From assembly GCA_020152595.1 (NCBI GenBank), contig JAIGNY010001494.1:124001-188000 (forward strand): a DNA stretch of 64,000 bases, written 5' to 3'. Both the position numbers and the translations under genes were made by a program. Of the stretch, positions 25,350-37,400 are shown piece by piece; position 1 is the stretch's first letter; each line of letters opens with the position of its first letter. The notes below the pieces were generated by a model that was given only the letters and a program-made list of their open reading frames with translations, had not been told where the DNA came from and did no database searches. The DNA comes from Chiridota heheva (lineage: Eukaryota; Echinodermata; Holothuroidea; Apodida; Chiridotidae).

Positions 25350-27200
25350 AGTTTGTATGAAAAAGTTAAGATTTTGACTTCAGAGGGCCTTCTCTATTTT
25401 GTAGATGTGAATTGAGTTTCATCCACATTGGGAAAGAAGTTATATTCACAAGACAAAAACACAGTCCAACAAATCAACCTGACAATATTCTTAAGGTTAT
25501 ATTTGACCAGTTGTTATTCAACGGAAATGGAGGTATGTGATATTCTTCAAAGGGCAAGGAAATCAAATTAACTCGACTTTGTTAAAGAATTATGATTAGA
25601 GTATCATTTAAACCTTACATATTTTTTTATGTTGTAGTTCAATGTATCCTCTGAAACCGTTTACATCTTCCCAACAGGCTCTATCCCCCACTATTACAGG
25701 TACATGTATCATCAGACCCATTGAAACTGCTTTATTCCAGTAACAATTTAATCATGTTTTTGGTATTCAGACTTGAAGAAATCCCATAATACTTCAGTAA
25801 ACCATGCAACTGATGTTCATGACTGTTGTTAACATGATAAAGATATGGAAGAATAATTCTCATTTGTACGACACACGTGAGTGCCAGACAGTTTTCTTCA
25901 ATGGGTGGAGGGAAAAAAGATTACAATTGATTTAATTCAAACATGAAAGGTTGTTTTCCACAAAATCATTTCTGTGAGGACTTTTGCAGATTGACCAACT
26001 GTAACTAGTCCAACTTCTTCAAGTATAGGGTGTACTCCACATCTATGCTGACAGCTGTTATTATGGAAACCAATTAGTCTAGGAGCTAAATTACAGGATT
26101 TATCCATGTGTGACCCAAGAAGGGTCTGTCTATTTGCAAATGTATCATGCTGGTCACGTGAATATGAAAATAGGTTTTTGAATGTGCATTGGAAATAAGA
26201 ATTTTCAGTTGGAAGCATTTGTAAATAAATTGGCAAGCTTGCCAACCAACTTCAGGAAAAATGTTACCAAAGCTCTGGAAATACTGCAAAATATAAGCCT
26301 ATATGAACTATAAAGGCAGTGGTGTATTCAGCTTTTGCTGCCAACAATTGGGTGGGATGGGTGGAAAAACTACAAGGGCCCGAGCAATTTGGGGCCCCTG
26401 AGCAATGACATTGTGATATAATTGGGACTCAAAAGCTTCAAATTCCCCTGAAATTTATTAGTGTCTTTCATAGAAACTCTTTGAGCCATGGCACCCCTGA
26501 TTGTTGCAGTAAGTCATGGAAGTCAAAGGCAGATGCTAATATCCAGTGGCACCGCCAGATTATATAAATTTGGGAAGGGCGAGGAGGACACAAATAAAAT
26601 GTTATGTAGCAGTATGTACCACCTATGACGGTACTGCTCATGCGATGCATGCGCCACGACAGGGTGAGGGGGCCACTTAAGGATCTGGGGTGACAACTGG
26701 GTCTGGGGTGAAGCCCTGCGTTTCTCATGGTTTTGGTGGCATATACCATGTGACTAGCAAGACCTGCTCGATGGCAGGGTTTGCACTAGCTTCAGATTTT
26801 TGGGGAGAAAATCAAAGCAAGTTTGGTAGGGATTTCAGAATTTTGGTAGGCAATTTCAGAATTTGGGTAGGGAATTTCCAGAGGTTATACAAATTATTTT
26901 ACCAATAGAAATACCCTTTTACATTTTGGTATACTTAAAGGTAAAACTCTTCTTAAATTATATTTATTTCTGTAAATTGCATAAATATTAGGGCTGTGCA
27001 TTTACGTTTAGCAACCTACACATTGAAAGGGCTAATTTTTTCTTCACTTAAACGTGACCTTTGACCTTGACTTTCGCAAAAAATCGAGGAAATGTTGAAA
27101 TACCAGATAAGCCCCCCTGACACCTAGCAACATGCTGTGCTATCATAAACAAACTTTTTAGTGCAATAAATAAGAAACTTCTTTGCAAAAAAAAAAAGTG
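25350..27200. other. non-coding AT-rich stretch, no gene recognised
   Basis: Open frames here (at most about 100 codons) show no recognisable domain or splice structure. Around 26800-26880 there is a short imperfect repetition of AATTT(C)AGAATTTGGGTAGG-like sequence. If the DUF4618-like gene continues this far, this would be intron sequence. Confidence 0.35.
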
Positions 27201-27783
27201 TTTTTATATGCCGCGATACCTAATACTTATTCAACTACCCCATAAACACCATTTTTCCACACCTTCCCCCTCCCCAGCAATCTTCGCAAATTCTCATACC
27301 TTTAACTGCACACAGCCATTGTTGTACATGGCTGAATTCTTATTACAAGCAGCTACGTTGTTGAATAGTTTGACTGTAAATAGTTTTGTGATAGCCCCCT
27401 CATATATTGCTCAAAACGTTTCGAAGTTCCCGGATGAGGCTAAGCCCGGAGGTTTTTTGACTACTTTGAAAACTTTGATCCAATGCAATCAGACTTGAGA
27501 TTCTTTCGTTATGAACATTACAACACAAATGGCGAAGAATATCGTGCAACACGCATGCAAATTAAAGAAGCTTACTGTTTATTTTGGGTACAAAGAGATT
27601 TCATGTCTAATGGCTAAAATTCATATCAATAACTCAAGGCCTAATGTTATTACTAAATGCTTAGCGCTGGATTTCAACACTTGCCTAAGCCAGCAGCGCC
27701 CAGTAGCTGTGCACAGCCATTCCGTATTGCTTCTAATTTTGTGTGGGATTGTGAGAACTGATTGCGCAATTCTCGCAATCATG

Positions 27784-28042
27784 CTGCTAATGCAAACCCT
27801 GCTAATGCAAACCCTGCTAATGCAAACCCTGCTAATGCAAACCCTGCTAATGCAAACCCTGCTAATGCAAACCCTGCTAATGCAAACCCTGCTAATGCAA
27901 ACCCTGCTAATGCAAACCCTGCTAATGCAAACCCTGCTAATGCAAACCCTGCTAATGCAAACCCTGCTAATGCAAACCCTGCTAATGCAAACCCTGCTAA
28001 TGCAAACCCTGCTAATGCAAACCCTGCTAATGCAAACCCTGC
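27784..28042. repeat. 15-bp minisatellite, 17 near-perfect copies
   Basis: The unit is CTAATGCAAACCCTG, repeated without visible change 17 times. Such uniformity points to recent expansion or ongoing homogenisation. Frames remain open (LMQTL, NANPA, GFALA peptides); the flanking frames have no recognisable similarity, so no gene is called. Confidence 0.97.
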
Positions 28043-28371
28043 TTGACAGGTTTGCATATAGACAGATCTATGTAAGAAAACCTAATCATTTGATTTGAAA
28101 TGCAAATGTCAGTTTTCTTAAAACCAAATGAAAGGAAAAATGACTGGCCTGCAGAGCATTGCTACATCAAAGAAGGGCTGTATTCAAAATAGGAGTCACA
28201 TAAATATTATCAAAGATGATGCTGCTTCTCTAAACAATATGGCAGAATCAAATTTTGCAAATAATATGGTTAAGATTTTTACCAATAGTTTGAAACAACT
28301 CGGATTCAGAAATAATATGAAATGATTTAAGTTAATATTATGTAGATTGGGTATTTTACATCTCTTTCTCA

Positions 28372-28950
28372 ACAGCTAAGGTTATAGAGATGACCACAGC
28401 TAAGGTTATAGAGATGTCCACAGCTAAGGTTATAGAGATCTCCACAGCTAAGGTTATAGAGATGACCACAGCTAAGGTTATAGAGATCTCCACAGCTAAG
28501 GTTATAGAGATCTTAACAGCTAAGGTTATAGAGATGTCCACAGCTAAGGTTATAGAGATGTCCACAGCTAAGGTTATAGAGATGACCACAGCTAAGGTTA
28601 TAGAGATGACCACAGCTAAGGTTATAGAGATCTCCACAGCTAAGGTTATAGAGATCTCCACAGCTAAGGTTATAGAGATGTCCACAGCTAAGGTTATAGA
28701 GATGACCACAGCTAAGGTTATAGAGATCTCCACAGCTAAGCTTATAGAGATGTCCACAGCTAAGGTTATAGAGATGACCACAGCTAAGGTTATAGAGATC
28801 TCCACAGCTAAGGTTATAGAGATGTCCACAACTAAGGTTATAGTGATCTCAACAGCTAAGGTTATAGAAATCGCAACAGCTAGGATTATAGAGATGACCA
28901 CAGCTAAGGTTATAGAGATCTCAATAACTAAGTTTATATGGAGATGTCCA
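28372..28950. repeat. 24-bp minisatellite, about 24 copies
   Basis: The unit is CAGCTAAGGTTATAGAGAT followed by GACCA, GTCCA or CTCCA. The 3-bp alternation (GAC/GTC/CTC) is mixed along the array. The final copies diverge (TCAATAACTAAGTTTATAT). A 24-bp unit keeps all frames open; the TAKVIEM and ISITLAV peptides are artefacts. Confidence 0.96.
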
Positions 28951-29234
28951 CAGCCACTTGATAACCCACTTATGAACTGGTACATAAAGACCCACGAGGA
29001 ATTAAGTTTATAAATCAGAAAAGGTTTAAAACTGGAAATCACATCTGGACTATTCTGAGGTAAAGCTGAAAGCTAAACAACCCTTTTGAACAAATGATGA
29101 AGAATAAAACAAAAAGCATCCAGTCTGATTAATATATACATCTGATAGCTTTATTTGAATGAAGTTTATTGGACGGATACATGTTGCATAGCTATCATCT
29201 GTGGAGTTCACTAGGAAGCCATTCCTGCATTGTC

Positions 29235-29325
29235 TTGGAAACCACTCCTGGGTCATATGGGGAGCCACTCCTGGTTCATATGGGGAGCCACTCCTGGTTC
29301 ATATAGGGAGCCACTCCTGTGTGGG
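29235..29325. repeat. short tandem repeat, about four copies
   Basis: CCACTCCTG(G)GTCATATGGGG-type units recur about every 24 bp, with AGGGAG and GTGTGG variants at the right end. Confidence 0.8.
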
Positions 29326-29965
29326 AATATCCAACACAACGTCCATATCTGGAGTGCATCTGAGGAAGATAAATGATTGTAATATGTGTAAAGCAGTTTG
29401 CTGAATGATCATTTCAGAAGAACGGATAACTTCAATTCAACCTACATGGCATTTCATCTGAACCCCCTCACATGCAATACTAACATGACTTGGAATACTC
29501 AAGAGAGAGAAAGACTGCCAAACCAGACATCAACCACATTTGAAGGCTTTTACTACTTGAACAAAATAATTGCATTGACACAAAATTGCAGGGATAATTC
29601 TTGTATTGCTGCAGACACTGAACGAGAGTATGAACATATACCAGAAGGGATAATGGAACCATAGGCGAATGGGCCATTTTCCCCCTTGCCCCAGAGTAAT
29701 GGGAAGACAAGTGCAGGATGTGCCCTTTAAAAAGTTTTGGTGTATGAAATTAGTTTAGATCATTACTGACCCTTGAAAGCAAATTAAAATCCACTCATAA
29801 ATTCTTCAAAGAAAATAAGCTGTAACAATTGTTCATAGTATAAATCTACCCTTTACAATAGCACTTTACTTGAACTAGAGATTCTTTTTTCCTCTTTTAG
29901 ACCCACAGTAGAAATCTTGAATAAAGAGAGTGCCCTTTCTGGATTTTCTGCCCAATATTCCGCCA

Positions 29966-31710
29966 CCCCTGGATACCAGGCAAGAAATGACTCCTGGATA
30001 CCAGGCAAGAAATGACTCCTGGATACCAGGCAAGAAATGACCCCTGGATACCAGGCAAGAAATGACTCCTGGATACCAGGCAAGAAATGACCCCTGGATA
30101 CCAGGCAAGAAATGACCCCTGAACACCAGGCAAGAAATGACTCCTGGATACCAGGCAAGAAATGACCCTGGATACCAGGCAGAAATGACTCCTGGATACC
30201 AGGCAAGAAATGACTCCTGGATACCAGGCAAGAAATGACCCCTGGATACCAGGCAAGAAATGACTCCTGAATACCAGGCAAGAAATGACTCCTGGATACC
30301 AGGCAAGAAATGACCCCTGGATACCAGGCAAGAAATGACTCCTGGATACCAGGCAAGAAATGACTCCTGGATACCAGGCAAGAAATGACTCCTGGATACC
30401 AGGCAAGAAATGAACCCTGGATACCAGGCAAGAAATGACTCCTGGATACCAGGCAAGAAATGACCCCTGGATACCAGGCAAGAAATGACCCCTGGATAAA
30501 AGGCAAGAAATGACTCCTGGATACCAGGCAAGAAATGACCCCTGGATACCAGGCAAGAAATGACTCCTGGATACCAGGCAAGAAATGACCCTGGATACCA
30601 GGCAAGAAATGACTCCTGGATACCAGGCAAGAAATGACCCTGGATACCAGGCAAGAAATGACTCCTGGATACCAGGCAAGAAATGACCCTAGATACCAGG
30701 AAAGAAATGACCCTGGATACCAGGCAAGAAATGACCCCTGGATACCAGGCAAGAAATGACCCCTGGATACCAGGCAAGAAATGACCCCTGGATACCAGGC
30801 AAGAAATGACCCTGGATACCAGGCAAGAAATGACTCCTGGATACCAGGCAAGAAATGACCCTGGATATCAGGCAAGAAATGACCCTGGATACCAGGCAAG
30901 AAATGACCCTGGATACCAGGCAAGAAATGACCCCTGGATACCAGGCAAGAAATGACCCCTGGATACCAGGCAAGAAATGACCCCTGGATACCAGGCAAGA
31001 AATGACTCCTGGATACCAGGCAAGAAATGACCCCTAGATACCAGGCAAGAAATGACCCCTGGATACCAGGCAAGAAATGACCCCTGGATACCAGGCAAGA
31101 AATGACCCCTGAATACCAGGCAAGAAATGACCCCCTGGATACCAGGCAAGAAATGACCCCTGGATACCAGGCAAGAAATGACCCCTGGATACCAGGCAAG
31201 AAATGACCCCTGGATACCAGGCAAGAAATAATCCCTGGATACCAGGCAAGAAATGACCCCTGAATACCAGGCAAGAAATGACCCCTGGATACCAGGCAAG
31301 AAATGACCCCTGGATACCAGGCAAGAAATGACCCCTGGATACCAGGCAAGAAATAATCCCTGGATACCAGGCAAGAAATGACCCTGGATACCAGGCAAGA
31401 AATGACCCTGGATACCAGGCAAGAAATGACTCCTGGATACCAGGCAAGAAATGACCCTGGATACCAGGCAAGAAATGACCCTGGATACCAGGCAAGAAAT
31501 GACCCCTGGATACCAGGCAAGAAATGAACCCTGGATACCAGGCAAGAAATGACTCCTGGATACCAGGCAAGAAATGACCCCTGGATACCAGGCAAGAAAT
31601 GACTCCTGGATACCAGGCAAGAAATGACCCCTGGATACCAGGCAAGAAATGACCCCTGGATACCAGGCAAGAAATGACCCCTGAATACCAGGCAAGAAAT
31701 AACTCCTGGC
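29966..31710. repeat. 24/25-bp minisatellite, about 70 copies
   Basis: The unit is CTGGATACCAGGCAAGAAAT followed by GACC, GACCC or GACTC. The 24- and 25-bp forms are mixed, so open frames wander between three peptide registers (FLAWYPG, SCLVSRG, LPGIQGS). The 605-codon - strand frame across it is a repeat artefact. It would lie in the last intron(s) of the DUF4618-like gene if that gene extends further left. Confidence 0.97.
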
Positions 31711-31884
31711 AGTATTTGCAGTAAATGATATCACAGATTATGTACCAATGTGGCAACTTCTCATCGTGACTTGTTCTGGTAGCTCCTTGGAATATGTCAC
31801 TGTTTCTATTAATTGACAAAGTAGTGGTGCACTCACTGAAAATCAACCTGAAGGTTTACAACCATCAGCTGGGCAATAAACACA

Positions 31885-32310
31885 ACCGCTATGTTTGTTA
31901 AATTCTAACCACTATGTTTGTTAAATGCTAACCGCTATGTTTGTTAAATTCTAACCGCTATGTTTGTTAAATGCTAACCGCTGTTTGTTAAATTCTAACC
32001 GCTATGTTTGTTAAATTCTAACCGCTATGTTTCTTAAATGCTAACCGCTGTTTGTTAAATGCTAACCGCTATGTTTGTTAAATGCTAAGCGCTATGTTTG
32101 TTAAATGCTAACTGCTATGTTTGTTAAATGCTAATTGCTATGTTTGTTAAATGCTAACCACTATGTTTGTTAAATGCTAACTGCTGTTTGTTAAATTCTA
32201 ACCGCTATGTTTGTTCAATTCTAACCGCTATGTTTCTTAAATGCTAACCGCTATGTTTGTTAAATGCTAACCGCTATGTTTGTTAATACTAACCGCTATG
32301 TTTGTTTTGT
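31885..32310. repeat. 23-bp minisatellite, about 19 copies
   Basis: The unit is ACCGCTATGTTTGTTAAATG plus CTA, with an ATTCTA variant and shortened copies lacking TAT. It begins about 175 bp after the preceding array, with unique sequence between. Confidence 0.95.
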
Positions 32311-33090
32311 TAAAATTTCTTTTGTGCAAATAACAAGTCGATCGACACTGAATTCAGAAGCTTTCACTTGATGAGCAATTGTGTATTAGAAGCCCAGAAT
32401 TTAAGTTCAGGTCAGAATGTTACTGTCATTAATTCATTAATTATAATAACAACATCAGAATTGAAATAATATCTTAAAGAGAATATTTTGATTTTCAATC
32501 AGAATTTATTTGGAAATACAATTCCTTGGCATGTGCTCTGTTGATATTGTAGTAAGCGTCACATTTGTTAAATTAGACATTAAGTCTGGCTTTTTCTTCA
32601 TTTAATGATAGAAATAATAATTAAGTCCTCTAGAAAATTTCAAATCGAACAAAACAATTTAGCACATATTTTCTAATTCATTAAAATTTTAATTCTGTGA
32701 ATATAAACTTACATAGGAGTGGCCATTTTGTTCATACACCTCTAAACAGGATGTCATACACCCAGTACAGATTAGAATATTAATGTATTTCTTTATAATC
32801 TATCATTTCAAATTTTCTAGTTTCTAAGAAATAATTTTTCCTTTGCATTGGTCTATAAAATTGTATTTGTATATGTATGATATTAATGATTCAAACTTCT
32901 AGAACCTCATGTCAAAGTATTTTGGAACAAATTCTAAAGAAATACATTGTGTGTTAACACATATGACAAATTATGTCATCAGTAGCATGATTTCAACATA
33001 GAATTCAACAAAATGGCAGCATCCATGTTACAACTTCAAACTTGAGAATGGAATAAGATTTCATGATGGGGTTTATGGTAGTTTTTTACG
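32311..33090. other. AT-rich unique sequence, no gene seen
   Basis: I looked for the missing terminal exon of the DUF4618-like gene on the - strand here and found no convincing acceptor followed by a short open frame. No repeat is apparent. Confidence 0.35.
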
Positions 33091-34119
33091 ATAACTTCCC
33101 GTCCACCTAAGCTACACACGCCAGCCTGCAACCTCTGCTCACCTTCAGGGGTTTACACATCTCATTTAAGATAACTTCCCGTCCACCTAAGCTACACACG
33201 CCAGCCTGCAACCTCTGCTCACCTTCAGGGGTTTACACATCTCATTTAAGATTACTTCTCGTCCACCTAAGCTACACACACCAGCCTGCAACCTCTGCTC
33301 ACCTTCAGGGGTTTACTCATCTCATTTAAGATAACTTCTCGCCAACCTAAGCTACACACACCAGCCTGCAACCTCTGCTCACCTTTAAGGGTTTACTCAT
33401 CTCATTTAAGATAACTTCTCGTCCACCTAAGCTACACACACCAGCCTGCAACCTCTGCTCACCTTTAGGGGTTTACTCATCTCATTTAAGATGACTTCCC
33501 GTCCACCTAAGCTACACACACCAGCCTGCAACCTCTGCTAATCTTTAGGGGTTTACTCATCTCATTTAAGATAACTTCTCACTAACCTAAGCTACACACA
33601 CCAGCCTGCAACCTCTGATAATCTTTAGGGGTTTACACATCTCATTTAAGATAACTTCTCGTCCACCTAAGCTACACACACCAGCCTGCAACCTCTGCTC
33701 ACCTTTAGGGGTTTACTCATCTCATTTAAGATAACTTCTCGTCCACCTAAGCTACACACACCAGCCTGCCTGCAACCTCTGCTCACCTTCAGGGGTTTAC
33801 TCATCTCATTTAAGATAACTTCTCGTCCACCTAAGCTACACACACCAGCCTGCAACCTCTGCTCACCTTTAGGGGTTTACTCATCTCATTTAAGATAACT
33901 TCTCGTCCACCTAAGCTACACACACCAGCCTGCAACCTCTGCTCACCTTTAGGGGTTTACTCATCTCATTTAAGATAACTTCTCGTCCACCTAAGCTACA
34001 CACACCAGCCTGCAACCTCTGCTCACCTTTAGGGGTTTACTCATCTCATTTAAGATAACTTCTCGTCCACCCAAGCTACACACACCAGCCTGCAACCTCT
34101 GCTCACCTTCAGGGGTTTA
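33091..34119. repeat. 80-bp minisatellite, 13 copies
   Basis: The GTCCACCTAA anchor recurs at 33101, 33181, 33261, 33341, 33421 and so on to 34065. The period is exactly 80, apart from one 4-bp insertion (CCTGCCTGC) near 33770. The unit also holds CACACCAGCCTGCAACCTCT and GGGGTTTACTCATCTCATTT. The array ends about 150 bp from exon 8 of the DUF4618-like gene. Confidence 0.96.
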
Positions 34120-34266
34120 CTTGTAGTTTGCCTTTTAATTGGAAAGCAAAGTCCCATATTCTAATCAGACAACACTATCTTCAGTATTGTTGTATGACAA
34201 AAGGACTAAATATCTCTAAAAACGCAACTACGTCTTTCCTCTTCAAAGTGGAGATGTTGAACTTAC

Positions 34267-34409
34267 TTGGAGAATTCTTTGAAGAGATGGGGAAACATTT
34301 GCTTTCTGACATTGGTTTTGGGATCTATTTTCAGTTTCTTAATCTCTTCTTGTAGGAGAGGCAAGGAATGCTCCACAAAGTCATTTTCTGTCATGTGGTC
34401 TTCTATTTC
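34267..34409 (-). CDS. DUF4618-like gene, exon 8
   Basis: The acceptor CCTTTTGCAG|GAA and donor CCAA|GTAAGT bound 143 bp, starting in phase 0 and ending in phase 2. The peptide begins EIEDHMTENDFVEHSLPLLQ and ends NVRKQMFPHLFKEFS. The open frame and a consensus donor show the gene continues downstream (lower coordinates), but the next exon was not found. Confidence 0.8.
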
Positions 34410-37400
34410 CTGCAAAAGGTAAACACAATATACTCAGCAGCAATGTTACACAAAACAAATGGTTAAAGGTATATCAATAGGCATCAACAAATTCAGTTCT
34501 GAAATGCTTAAAGGAATATTCCCATGTTTTTAAAGGAATATTCCCATGTTTTTAAAGGAATATTCCCATGTTTTTAAAGAAATACTCCCATGTTTTTAAA
34601 GAAATATTCCCATGTTTTTAAAGGAATACTCCCATGTTCCAATGTTTCTAAAGGAATATTCCATGTTTTTAAAGTAATATTCCCATGTTTTTTTCCATAG
34701 CCATTCATAAACAGAAAAAGTTTAGAAACAATTTAGTCCCAAAATCATGTTGATATGTTATTCCTACCAGGAGATATTCAAATTTTTAGGTTCACACAAA
34801 ATGCCAATAAATGAATAGGAAGTCTCAGTATACATCACAGCAGCACAATCTCCCACAAAAATGATGTATTTCATTAAAATCTATTATCCTTTTTTATTAG
34901 TAAAACCTGCTAGAAAAATAAATTGATGAAAGTTAGGTATTTATATACATTGCCAAATATACCCTACTTCAATAACTTTTGGAAAATTGTTTCTAATTAT
35001 ACAGAAACAACAAATTAACATTCAAAGAAATACATAAACATTTGCAATGGAATTGTCTCTATGACATCATCAAACACGAATTCATCATACTGTACAAAAA
35101 CTTTAAAATGCAATTGGGAATCTTGAAATATCCATATCTCTGAACGGAATATGATATCAACCTGATTTTTGTACCAAATTGGCTCTAGAAGTATGCTCTT
35201 TCAAATACTTTAAATTTTTATAAAACACCATGGAAATATTCCTTTAAAAATATACTACAAATAATGCACACTGCAACAAGTCCCATCAAAATCGTTTAAG
35301 AATTGACCGTTTTACAGCAGTTTAAAACTGGTTACCTAATTAGCATAAATTGCACAAATTTTGTGACCTCAGAATGGGACAACTTAAAAATTACTCATTT
35401 TGAATGGGAGAAGTTGGCTATAATAATCAGGAAATTGGATTATTATCATAACCGTGACCCAGCAGATTTACCAGTTTGGTTTGGTTTGTTGATATTTAAC
35501 GGCACCATGACAGTCAGAGTCAAATGTGCCAAGAGGGTGTTAAAATATTAAGGTGTAAGAGTAAGGGCAGAGAGGAGATGGAGAATTGAGAGGGAGAAAA
35601 GGGGGGGAAATAGGGGTAAATTGGGAGAAAAATTAGGTGAAAAGAGGTGTGTAAGGTTAGGTGTAGAAGGGAAGAGAAAGAAAGATTAGATATGGTGGAA
35701 TAGTTGTTGCTGCAGAGGAAGTCGATAATGTTGGGGAAGGATTGTTTAGATCCGAGATTGAGGTGGGTGAGGATAGAAGAGACATGGGTTTCAGGTATAG
35801 GGGACAGGTTAAGAGGATGTGCTTGATGGAGAGCTTGGTGTTGCAGGTGGGACAGGGGAGCTGGAGAGGAGATGTGAGTGGATGAGAGAGAGGTGACCGA
35901 GGTGGATGTGGTTGACAACGATGTCTTCCCTGAGATTGCGACTGCACAGGGGGGTGTTGGCCCTGACTTTGGGTTTGATGGTATGAAGTTTGTTACTGGT
36001 TTTGTGATTCCAGGAGTCTTGCCAGGTCTTACTGATGTACAGATGGAGAGATAAGAGGTCTGAGTGTGGAATTGGAAAAGGAGAAATATTATTTGACAGC
36101 ACTTTGTGGGTGGCTCTGTCAGCTCTCTCATTGCCAGGGATGCCAACATGGCTGGGGATCCCAAAAAAGATAATTTTCTTCCTTAAGTTAGGAGGAAAGA
36201 GCGTGAAGTTTGTTGAGGATTTGTAGAATGAGAGGGTTGGGCCAGAGCATGTTGAGGATGCCAGTGAATACAGATTGAGAGTCAGAGAAGATGACGAAAC
36301 GGTGGTGGAAGGAGAGTTCTATGAAGTTTAAGGCCAGGAGGATGGCCTCTGCTTCGGCAGAGTAGATAGAGGTTCCGTCGGGCAGCCTTTGGGAGAGGGA
36401 GAGGCAAAGGCAGGCGGCGGGGCTACAGAGGAGCGTTCCCATGTGGAGCTGTCCGTGAAGAGGAAGGAGTAGTGGTAGAAATGTCTACTGAGTTGGCAGT
36501 ATTTGGAGTGGAGGAAGGCTGGGATGTGGAGAGCTTTTGTAAAGGAGGAAAGACCAAGGTATACCTTGGGGAAGGGGGAGGGGGGGGGGAGGAGGTGAAT
36601 AGTTCAGGTGGGTGTGGGTGGGATGGTGTGTCTGGCAATCAAGAAAATGTTGATGTTGGCTTTTGGGGAAGTGGGAGTGCATTCGGATCCTGAAAGGTGG
36701 GGGATGTGTTTGTTGAGATTAAAGAGGTTGGTGAAGGAAAGGGAGTGGATGAAATGGAAGCAAGGGTTCCGTGGATCGGTGAGGATGCAGAGAGCAAGAC
36801 AAGGCGGGCCTTTGTGCATCTGAAGTCGAAGGGGAGTTCGTTGGCCTTGACATGGAGACTGGTGATGGGGAAGGTGTGAATGGGGCAAAGCCTTAGGCTT
36901 TCAGTGAACTCCAGGTGTTTCAAGTAAAGTTTGTGGGTGGAGGCGTAGATGAAGTTGCCATAGTCCAGCCTGGATCTGAGAAGGGAGTGGCATAAGGTCA
37001 GCAGGGTGAGACGATTGGCTCCCCAGTCAGTGCTGGAGAGGACCTGGAGGAGATTGAGAATTTTGTGACAGTTGGTTTTGAGAGTGTTGATGTGGGGGAG
37101 ATAGGAGAGTTTGGAATCGAGAGTGATTCTGAGAAAACAAGATATTGTCTTTACTGGGGATTATAGAATCTTTGAGGCAGAGATTGGGGCAAAGGAAAAA
37201 GGAATTTTTGTTGTTGAAATGGATAAGAACAGTTTTGAATTTTGAGAAGCTGAAACTGTTGGAATTGTTCCAGTGAGCCAGGCTGTCCAGGCAGTGTTGT
37301 AGATTATTTTGGAGAGTATGGAAGCATGAGGAGGATGAGTAGAGAGTGAAATCGTCGACATAGAGTGAGCATTTGATGTTGGGGGTGAGAGTTTTGGTGA

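Noticed and set aside
28128-28325. 65-codon + strand frame after the 15-bp array
   Set aside because: No recognisable domain, no splice structure and no matching partner frame; short enough to be chance in AT-rich DNA.
29853-31846. 605-codon frame with FLAWYPG/SCLVSRG repeats
   Set aside because: Minisatellite translation; it switches between registers as 24- and 25-bp units alternate.
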